This document shows positions 15,670 to 22,608 of a stretch of DNA of 32,971 nt, piece after piece. The DNA is from UMGS1696 sp964634795 (GTDB lineage: Bacteria; Bacillota; Clostridia; Oscillospirales; CAG-272), in the NCBI GenBank assembly GCA_964634795.1, contig CAZWLL010000025.1:1-32971 (forward strand), in the 5' to 3' direction. Under the pieces are notes generated by a model, which was given only the letters and a program-made list of their open reading frames with translations, made no database searches and was not told where the DNA came from. A program made the position numbers and the translations under genes. Numbering within the stretch: the first letter of the stretch is position 1; each line of letters opens with the position of its first letter.

Positions 15670-18324
15670 ATGAAAGCGAAAAACGACTGGCATCTGCTTA
15701 CCGACAGTGAGGCTCTCGACAGGCTGTCGTCCGACATGTATAAAGGTCTCGATGAACGCGAGGTCAGAAAAAGACGCGGCATGTACGGGAAAAATTCCAT
15801 ATGGAAGGTTTCTAAGCTGTACACTTTTCGTGAAATAATGGCGGCTGTGTTCGATGTAGCGACATTGCTTCTTGTCATAAGCATAATTTGTGCGGCTGTA
15901 TTCGATAAGAATTATGAAGCAGGATGGCTTGCCGTAATACTTATCATAGGAGCGGGCGTGCGTACCGCGACCTTTATACGTGCGGAAAATATCCTTTATA
16001 ATACCGCGCGCACGAAAATACCGTCCGTTTCGGTAATAAGAAGCGGAAAATTAAAAATAATTTCCGCGGATGATGTAGTACCGGGGGACATAGTTTTTCT
16101 TGAAGCGGGAGATACCGTACCGTGTGACGGAAGAGTTTTAGCCGAAACATCCGCTACGGTGTCGGAAAAAGGCATCACCGAAAATAAAACGCCGCTTAAA
16201 AAGTTCAATTCGCTGATAAAGCTTGCCGAGGGCAGTCATGATGTTCCGTGCGAATTCCGTTCCAATATGCTGTTCGCGGGTTCGGTTGTACTATACGGAA
16301 GTGTGAGAATTCTTGCCGTATCGACCGGGGACAATACCCTAATCGCAATGAAACAGGGTGGAATTGAGATTAAAACGGAAGCGATTCCCGAAATCGATAA
16401 GCTGAAGGAGAGAAGCCGTACGCTTTCGCTTGTCATGCTCGGTTTTGTAATGCTTCTCACTTTCTTATCCATGCTGATTAATAAAAGCGCAAGCTTGCCG
16501 AACGTGTTCCTTTCATCGATGTCAATGGCCGCGGCGGCTATGAGCGAATTCCTTATAGTTATCGGTTATATAATATTTTCCGTTGCGATACGTGACTGTG
16601 GGGACATATCGCATATTGCTCACAAAAACAAAAGTCATTCGCGTGCGGTAATTCGAAATCCGGAAAAACTCGGACGATTGAACTCGGCAGAAAGAATATT
16701 ATTCTGCGGTTCGTCTTTCTTCAAGTCCGGTGAGGCTGTTATTTCGGCATGCAGAATCGGAGAAAAATATCTCGAATCAAAGGATATTGCCGGCAGCGCG
16801 GATGCGGAGAGACTTATCGATTACGCTGCTGCCGCGGCAGGCGGGATGAATAACAGTCTTGCAAGCGGAAGCATGGAGAAAAGCATCACAAGTTCCGAAA
16901 AGCTCGTCAATCTGGCGAAGGATGCGTATGTGAAGCTGAGCGGAAAAAGTATTGCGTCGGGATGTATGCTGGCGGATCACAGGGGGCATGAAGCCGCCGA
17001 ATCGATGGGTATGGAAACATCGCTTGTCCTGCTCGATAACGATTTGTATGCCCTGTCATGCGGACACATCGATGATGTTATGAAATGCTGTACGATGATT
17101 GAAACCGATGACGGCGTTGCTCCGCTCGATAATGAGCTGAAGAAAAAAATATTCACCGAATGCGCAAAGCTGGAAATCAGCGGCGGCAGAGTTCTCGCGG
17201 TAGCTAAAAGACGCTCACAATTTTCAAGCCTTGTTCGTCTTCCCGTTCTTGTTCAGTATATGACATTTGTCGGATACTTTGCGATTTCAGAGAAAGAGGA
17301 AGAAAACGCACGAGAAAATATACAGTACATAAAAGATATGGGCATATCACTCATGCTTTTTACGGAGAATTCGCAGGCAGACTATTATTATCTCAAAAAG
17401 CTCGGCTTATTCGACAAGCATACTAAAGTGATACGGTATGATGACATAGACAACGCAGTTGACGCTGACAATGTCGTTGTATCGTTTGACGGATTGAGTG
17501 AACGTGAATACGCATCATGTGCTGCGTCGACAATGAAAAAGCTTGACGGAAAAACGCTTACGGTCGGAAAAAAGGTTTGGGATTCGGGAATAATGGCTGA
17601 GAGCGAATATGGTATAACGGTCGTTTCGGGTATGAAAAACATTCCCGAGACACTGGCGAAAAATTCCGATGCTGTTATCTATTCCGAATCAACAAATTCG
17701 TACGGAGGCTTTGACGGAGTCGTACGCGTTCTCAAAACATCAAAACGTGTGCTTTCAAACATAACATCGGCTGAGTGCTATTATACGGTTTCGAATATAG
17801 TAAGAATAGTGCTGATGATTTCATCCGTACTGTTCGGTGTCGGAACGCTTTCACCTGTGTTCATTCTTCTGTGGGGCTTGCTGTTCGATTTTGCCGCTGT
17901 ACTTGTAACGGCGTTTGGCGACAACCATACGGAAAAGAAAACAAACGGAATCGTATCGGCGGCAATTGGGGTAGTGTCGGGAATTGCTCTTTCGGCGTTC
18001 TGTTGCGTTGTGACGCTCTATACAGGCTCCTCCTCGGAAAGTACATCCGTACTTGCGGGTGCGATTATCATTGCGGGACTTGCGTTTACCGAGCTTGTAT
18101 TGAAATCGGAAATTAAGCTGTCATCATACAACAATGCGGATTTGCTGTTCATATCGGCATCGCTTATACTTTCGTCGGTGATTATGCTGACTGATATCGG
18201 AGCACGGATTTGCTCAGGCAGTGCGGCAGGAGTGAGTGCACTCTTTGCTTTGGTGCCTGCGGCAGTGCTTACCGTTGTTTATATTATTTATAAAGCTATT
18301 CATAAAAGTAAAGAAAGCACTTAA
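15670..18324 (+). CDS. Degenerate P-type ATPase homologue (probable pseudoenzyme)
   Basis: An uninterrupted 884-residue membrane protein with the P-type ATPase layout but none of its catalytic residues. The N-terminal cation-ATPase segment is clear (LLTDSEALDRLSSDMYKGLDEREVRKRRGMYGKN, about 9-41), as is the actuator domain with VVPGDIVFLEAGDTVPCDGRV (136-156). Losses are TGES to TENK (170-173), DKTGT to GSSFF (347-351, no phosphorylatable Asp), TGDN to TENS (565-568) and GDGxND to VSGMKN (652-657). The M4 PEGLP motif reads SEFLI (292-296). Membrane helices 7-10 follow at about 705-875. It should neither form a phosphoenzyme nor pump. The intact frame of normal codon use argues for a retained structural or sensory role rather than decay. 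It is the last gene of the operon, 23 bases after clpE. Confidence 0.85.
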   Translation: MKAKNDWHLLTDSEALDRLSSDMYKGLDEREVRKRRGMYGKNSIWKVSKLYTFREIMAAVFDVATLLLVISIICAAVFDKNYEAGWLAVILIIGAGVRTATFIRAENILYNTARTKIPSVSVIRSGKLKIISADDVVPGDIVFLEAGDTVPCDGRVLAETSATVSEKGITENKTPLKKFNSLIKLAEGSHDVPCEFRSNMLFAGSVVLYGSVRILAVSTGDNTLIAMKQGGIEIKTEAIPEIDKLKERSRTLSLVMLGFVMLLTFLSMLINKSASLPNVFLSSMSMAAAAMSEFLIVIGYIIFSVAIRDCGDISHIAHKNKSHSRAVIRNPEKLGRLNSAERILFCGSSFFKSGEAVISACRIGEKYLESKDIAGSADAERLIDYAAAAAGGMNNSLASGSMEKSITSSEKLVNLAKDAYVKLSGKSIASGCMLADHRGHEAAESMGMETSLVLLDNDLYALSCGHIDDVMKCCTMIETDDGVAPLDNELKKKIFTECAKLEISGGRVLAVAKRRSQFSSLVRLPVLVQYMTFVGYFAISEKEEENARENIQYIKDMGISLMLFTENSQADYYYLKKLGLFDKHTKVIRYDDIDNAVDADNVVVSFDGLSEREYASCAASTMKKLDGKTLTVGKKVWDSGIMAESEYGITVVSGMKNIPETLAKNSDAVIYSESTNSYGGFDGVVRVLKTSKRVLSNITSAECYYTVSNIVRIVLMISSVLFGVGTLSPVFILLWGLLFDFAAVLVTAFGDNHTEKKTNGIVSAAIGVVSGIALSAFCCVVTLYTGSSSESTSVLAGAIIIAGLAFTELVLKSEIKLSSYNNADLLFISASLILSSVIMLTDIGARICSGSAAGVSALFALVPAAVLTVVYIIYKAIHKSKEST

Positions 18325-18340
18325 CCGAAAACATTATATG

Positions 18341-18374
18341 AACCGCTTCCTGTCTGACCGACATGGAGCGGTTT
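18341..18374 (+). terminator. Hairpin terminator of the ruvC-clp operon
   Basis: AACCGCT..AGCGGTT arms with an extended, slightly bulged CCTGTC/GACATGG inner stem lie 17 bases after the stop of the degenerate ATPase. The following TTTATTAAT tract is short, so termination may be partial. Confidence 0.65.
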
Positions 18375-18430
18375 ATTAATGTGTGCGAAAGTCGTTCGGT
18401 AAATAATTAAGTGAAAAAGTGGAAATTATC

Positions 18431-18454
18431 ATCGTTAAATGTTATAATAACGAT
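18431..18454 (+). promoter_or_regulatory. Extended -10 promoter overlapped by an inverted repeat, upstream of the GTPase-nuclease gene
   Basis: TATAAT at 18443-18448 has a TG at 18440-18441 (extended -10); the -35 region is weak. The 7-bp arms ATCGTTA (18431-18437) and TAACGAT (18448-18454) flank the -10 symmetrically, giving a plausible operator where a repressor would block polymerase. There is no long leader of the kind used in tetM attenuation: the transcript would begin about 25 bases before the start codon. Confidence 0.6.
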
Positions 18455-18480
18455 AGTATATTGATGTACGGGAGAATTTA

Positions 18481-21057
18481 ATGAAAAAAACGGTTGTCGG
18501 GATAATAGCTCATGTTGATGCGGGCAAAACAACCCTGTCCGAGGCAATGCTGTATCTGGCGGGTAAAATCAAAACTCAAGGCAGAGTTGACAAAAGAAAT
18601 ACATTCCTTGATACACATGAGCTTGAAAAGGAGCGCGGTATAACTATATTCTCGAAAACCGCCAGACTGAACTACGGAGACAGCAATATAATACTTCTCG
18701 ATACTCCCGGTCATGTTGATTTTTCGGCTGAAACCGAACGTACACTTGCTGTGCTTGACTGCGCGGTGCTTGTTATCAGCGGAAGTGAAGGCGTACAGGC
18801 TCATACCGTTACATTATGGTCGCTGCTGAGAAAGCACAATATCCCGACATTTATATTTGTGACAAAGATGGATATAACAGGCAGCGACAAAGAAACGGTT
18901 CTCGGGGATATTGTGTCATCGTTCGGAAACGGAGCTGTCGATTATTCGGCATCTGATCGAGACGAACGAATTGCCATGCTCGATGACGATTTGCTTGAAT
19001 ATTATCTCTCGGAAGGAAGTCTCAGAGCATCCGACTGCGCATCTCTTGTAAGCAAATCAAAATTATTTCCGTGCTTTTTCGGCAGCGGACTCAAGCTTGA
19101 CGGTGTGGATAAGCTGCTGTCGGCACTTGACACACTCAATACGGAGAAAAAATACGGCGATGCCTTTTCTGCTAAGGTTTATAAAATCGGTCATGACGCA
19201 AACGGAAACCGTCTGACATATCTTAAAGTTACGGGCGGAACGTTGACAAACCGACAGAATATAACATATACCGTAAATGACGAGGAGTTTACGGAAAAAA
19301 TTAACGGAATAAGGCTGTATTCCGGCGCTAAATTCGACTCTGCGGAGACCGCTGAAGCCGGGGAAATATGCGCTGTGACAGGCCTCGGCAAAACGTATGC
19401 GGGAGAAGGCTTGGGTGAGGCTGTGTCTGACGTAAGGCCTAGCCTGTATCCTGTACTGAGCTACCGTATTAAACTGCCGCCCGATGTGTCGCCCGTTACT
19501 GCTTTGCCGAAGCTGCGCGAGCTTGAGGAAGAAGAGCCTATGCTCGGTATAGCTTGGAACGAAAGATTCGGTGAGATTGACGCGCACATAATGGGCCAGG
19601 TGCAGACAGAGGTTCTTGTCAGACTTATTTCCGACAGATTCGGTATTGACGTTGAGTTTACCGACGGCAGGATAATGTATCTTGAAACCGTATCAGATTG
19701 TGCGGAGGGCGTGGGACATTTCGAACCGCTCAGGCATTACGCGGAGGTGCATCTTAAGCTCGAGCCGGGGGAACGTGGAAGCGGAATGTCATTTTTCTCC
19801 GACTGCAGTGAGAATTTACTGGATACCAATTGGCAGAGACTTATACTAACGCATCTTGAGGAAAAAACTCATCTCGGAGTTATGACAGGCTCGCCGATTA
19901 CCGATATGAAGGTGACTTTGCTCAGCGGCAGAGCACATCTTAAGCATACACAGGGCGGAGATTTCCGTGAAGCAACATATCGCGCACTCAGACAAGGACT
20001 TATGACTCTGCGGGAGAGGGGAAAGGTCGTGCTTCTCGAGCCGTTTTATTCATTCAGACTCGAGCTGCCGGGTGAGTATGTCGGACGCGCGATTTCGGAT
20101 ATAACATCAAAATGCGGTACAATAGACGAGCATGAAGTGTATGAAAACTCGACTGTTTTGCGCGGAACCGTACCTGTGTCAGAATTCGGAGATTATTCTA
20201 ACGATGTGGCTTCATATACACACGGAAAGGGGAAGCTGTCCGTTATGGTGAGCGGATATTTCCCATGTCATAATACGGATGAGGTTGTCGTGGCATATAA
20301 TTATGATCCGTGTGCCGATGTCGACAACACACCCGACAGTGTATTTTGCTCTCACGGTGCGGGATTCATCGTTCCGTGGAATCTCGCACCTTCGTATATG
20401 CATATCGAAATGCAAAAAAACGCAGAGAATGACAGCATGCAAATTACCGCCCCCGTTGTTCACGAGACTGACGCGGTGAACACGGCGGCTGCCGAGATTG
20501 ACGATGACGAGCTTGAAAAAATAATGGAGAGGGAATTCGGCCCCATACGCCGCCCGATTTACTCGGATGCGAAAAAACCGATTATAGTTAACGAACGTCC
20601 GAAAAAGAAAAAGGATCAGCTGTATATTATTGACGGCTACAATATAATTTTCGCATGGGATGAGCTATCGGCAATCGCAAAATATGATCTTGAAAACTCA
20701 AGAATACAGCTTTGCTCTATACTTGCGAATTATAAAGCATTTACAGGACGTGATATTATACTTGTTTTTGACGCGTACAATGTAAAAGGGGCCGTCAGAA
20801 GAAAAACAGACTACAAAGGCATCACCGTGATATACACAAAAGAGGGAGAGCTTGGTGATACATACATAGAAAAGCTGGTTTACGAAATCGGAGAGAACTA
20901 CTCTGTCAGAGTCATAACCTCCGACGGACTGATACAGCTTCAGGCACTGCGCTCGGGTGTGCTGAGAATGTCGGCACGGGAATTCCGTGAGGAGATTCTC
21001 GCGAGTGATGCGGAAATAGAAAAAATACTGAAAAAACTGCGTGAAAAGAAAAAATAA
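18481..21057 (+). CDS. Ribosomal-protection-like translational GTPase fused to a YacP/Rae1-like NYN nuclease domain
   Basis: An 858-residue fusion. Residues 1-660 form an EF-G/Tet(M)-type GTPase: G1 AHVDAGKTT (10-18), G2 RGITI, G3 DTPGHVD (74-80), G4 TKMD (128-131), then domains II-V. In domain IV the Tet(M) loop YSPVST, which displaces tetracycline, is replaced by HLKHTQ (486-491, before GGDF), so drug resistance is doubtful. After an acidic and lysine-rich linker (about 665-712) comes an NYN/PIN-like domain: IIDGYN with Asp718 and Asn721, VFDAYN with Asp764, and TSDGLIQ with Asp815. The domain resembles B. subtilis YacP (Rae1), which cleaves mRNA in the ribosomal A site. The joint architecture suggests GTPase-driven access to the A site followed by mRNA cleavage or ribosome clearance; that is inference. 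Start is supported by GGGAG 6 bases upstream. Confidence 0.85.
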   Translation: MKKTVVGIIAHVDAGKTTLSEAMLYLAGKIKTQGRVDKRNTFLDTHELEKERGITIFSKTARLNYGDSNIILLDTPGHVDFSAETERTLAVLDCAVLVISGSEGVQAHTVTLWSLLRKHNIPTFIFVTKMDITGSDKETVLGDIVSSFGNGAVDYSASDRDERIAMLDDDLLEYYLSEGSLRASDCASLVSKSKLFPCFFGSGLKLDGVDKLLSALDTLNTEKKYGDAFSAKVYKIGHDANGNRLTYLKVTGGTLTNRQNITYTVNDEEFTEKINGIRLYSGAKFDSAETAEAGEICAVTGLGKTYAGEGLGEAVSDVRPSLYPVLSYRIKLPPDVSPVTALPKLRELEEEEPMLGIAWNERFGEIDAHIMGQVQTEVLVRLISDRFGIDVEFTDGRIMYLETVSDCAEGVGHFEPLRHYAEVHLKLEPGERGSGMSFFSDCSENLLDTNWQRLILTHLEEKTHLGVMTGSPITDMKVTLLSGRAHLKHTQGGDFREATYRALRQGLMTLRERGKVVLLEPFYSFRLELPGEYVGRAISDITSKCGTIDEHEVYENSTVLRGTVPVSEFGDYSNDVASYTHGKGKLSVMVSGYFPCHNTDEVVVAYNYDPCADVDNTPDSVFCSHGAGFIVPWNLAPSYMHIEMQKNAENDSMQITAPVVHETDAVNTAAAEIDDDELEKIMEREFGPIRRPIYSDAKKPIIVNERPKKKKDQLYIIDGYNIIFAWDELSAIAKYDLENSRIQLCSILANYKAFTGRDIILVFDAYNVKGAVRRKTDYKGITVIYTKEGELGDTYIEKLVYEIGENYSVRVITSDGLIQLQALRSGVLRMSAREFREEILASDAEIEKILKKLREKKK

Positions 21058-21094
21058 AAGGTTTTTGCTTGAGCGTGAACTTTGAACGAAAGTC

Positions 21095-21123
21095 TTGATA
21101 TATTAAGCTGTCGGCGGTATAAT
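21095..21123 (+). promoter_or_regulatory. Sigma-A promoter of the 21196-24705 operon
   Basis: TTGATA (21095-21100), 17-bp spacer, TATAAT (21118-21123), about 70 bases upstream of the first gene. No clear terminator for the preceding gene is visible between 21058 and 21095. Confidence 0.8.
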
Positions 21124-21195
21124 TAAGTCATGCTGAAGCAGCTGTTATATTCATAAAAATATATATTACTGATTCCGAAACGGAGGAATTATTTT

Positions 21196-21660
21196 ATGCA
21201 ATCGCTGTATCACGTGGAGGGTGTGCTGAATCACGAATTCGTCGGTCAGATCACCTACACAATATGTCTTGATAAGCCTTGTGAAAAGCTGGACATACAT
21301 TTTACCTTTGATGCCGATAAGCGCACATATAAGCCCGAGGATGTGACGGATGAGCTCATGAAAAGCACGGCGGACGAGGTTTACGAAAAGTACGGCAGGG
21401 TAATCGATGAGGAAAGATGCCGTCATATTATTCTTTGCGACATGAAAACAGAAATTCACACCCTTGCCACGATGAATGATGAATTTATCGGCTGTATTCA
21501 CCGCCAGATGACGGATCGTCACATGCTGTACGACGGAGACAACGCTACTCCGGGATGCATACCGCAGAAAAAATTCGACGGCGTGTTGAAGGTAACGGTG
21601 CTTGTCTTTAACGTAATAAAAGACAACACTCACTATACGCTTACGGTCAGCGGCGAATAA
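21196..21660 (+). CDS. Unrecognised small soluble protein, first gene of the PHP operon
   Basis: A 154-residue soluble, mixed alpha/beta protein I do not firmly recognise; it may belong to a DUF family such as DUF6669, unverified. It opens with a beta-rich half (YHVEGVLNHEFVGQITYTICLDKPCEKLDIHFTFD-type alternation), has a charged helix (DVTDELMKSTADEVYEKYG, about 50-70), and ends in beta strands. Conserved-looking His and Cys residues (Cys75, His77, Cys81, His88, His102, His108) are more numerous than average and could bind metal. There are no membrane segments. It has a GGAGG ribosome binding site and is followed after 12 bases by the PHP gene, so the products probably share a pathway. Confidence 0.7.
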   Translation: MQSLYHVEGVLNHEFVGQITYTICLDKPCEKLDIHFTFDADKRTYKPEDVTDELMKSTADEVYEKYGRVIDEERCRHIILCDMKTEIHTLATMNDEFIGCIHRQMTDRHMLYDGDNATPGCIPQKKFDGVLKVTVLVFNVIKDNTHYTLTVSGE

Positions 21661-21672
21661 GGAGGCTATACA

Positions 21673-22578
21673 ATGTTCAAACGTTTTGAATTGCACAATC
21701 ATACTATAGAATCGGACGGAGGTATTACCTGCCGTGAGTTGATTGACGTAATGCTCGCCGAAAAGGTTGACTGTTTTGCGATAACAGACCACAATACAAC
21801 ATCCGGTCAGACTATAATCAGAAAAATTTTAGCCGAGGAAAAGCTTCCTATACAGTGCGCGTACGGCATGGAATACACAACGTACTACGGACATATTGTG
21901 TGCCCCGTTCTCGAAACCTACGTTCCGTGGGATTCCATTAATCTTCATAAACCCGAGGAGTTATTCAGAGCATGCAAAAAAGCCGATGCTGTCACGGGAG
22001 TAGCTCATCCGTTTTCAGACGGCGCTCCGTATGCGCGCGGATGCCGTTTTGACATGAAGATAACCGATTTCTCGGATGTCGATTATATTGAAGTTATAAA
22101 CAATCCCGAACCGCTGCACGATGTCAACGAGCCCGGTATTGCATGGTGGGAAAGCCTTGTGCTGAACGGAGAAAAAATAGCGGCAGGCGCAGGCATGGAT
22201 CTGCACGACAGGCGAAGCATGGCGATGAATTATGCGACATATATTGAAGGAGAAAATGGCGGAGACTGCACGGCTGAGCTGCGTGCGGCTATGAATTGTC
22301 AGCGCACATGGGTATCCAACGGAATACTTCTGTTTTGGACAATAAGAGATGATGAAGTGCGCTTTGAACTTAAGGATATGAATAAGCCCGGATTCGTCCC
22401 GAGCGAACGCTACATTATGACTCTCAAAAATGTACATGGTACACGTGAATTCGACATTACATCGGGCAAGCTTGTTCTTCCGCTGTCTGACATGGAGAAT
22501 ATTGAAATTCCGAAGCTGTACGGTGACAGTGCCGTTATCGAAAAGCTTGTTTGCATATCACCCGTAATCCGTAAATAA
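21673..22578 (+). CDS. PHP-domain metal-dependent phosphoesterase (CehA/McbA type)
   Basis: A 301-residue cytoplasmic hydrolase with a polymerase-and-histidinol-phosphatase fold. Metal ligands are visible in order: His8 and His10 (ELHNHT), Asp15, Asp39-His40 (ITDHNT), Glu67 (GMEYTTYYGH) with His74, His112 (VAHP), and Asp176/His178 (GMDLHD). The GMEYTTYYGHIVC segment and the C-terminal beta region resemble CehA/McbA-like proteins, whose members hydrolyse diverse esters and phosphodiesters. The substrate is unknown, but the next gene looks like a carbohydrate-active alpha/alpha-barrel protein, so a phosphorylated or phosphodiester-linked sugar is a reasonable guess. The ribosome binding site AAGGAGG overlaps the preceding stop region. 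Confidence 0.85.
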   Translation: MFKRFELHNHTIESDGGITCRELIDVMLAEKVDCFAITDHNTTSGQTIIRKILAEEKLPIQCAYGMEYTTYYGHIVCPVLETYVPWDSINLHKPEELFRACKKADAVTGVAHPFSDGAPYARGCRFDMKITDFSDVDYIEVINNPEPLHDVNEPGIAWWESLVLNGEKIAAGAGMDLHDRRSMAMNYATYIEGENGGDCTAELRAAMNCQRTWVSNGILLFWTIRDDEVRFELKDMNKPGFVPSERYIMTLKNVHGTREFDITSGKLVLPLSDMENIEIPKLYGDSAVIEKLVCISPVIRK

Positions 22579-22608
22579 ATAATTTTATTCAATATAAAGG
22601 AGAGGCAA

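Noticed and set aside
15670..18324. Functional cation pump (calcium- or magnesium-type)
   Set aside because: All four phosphorylation-cycle motifs and the M4 proline motif are absent.
18481..21057. Tetracycline resistance gene of the tetM/tetO type
   Set aside because: The GTPase core is related, but the domain IV loop that displaces tetracycline (YSPVST) is replaced by HLKHTQ, and a nuclease domain is fused at the end. No tetM-like leader is present.
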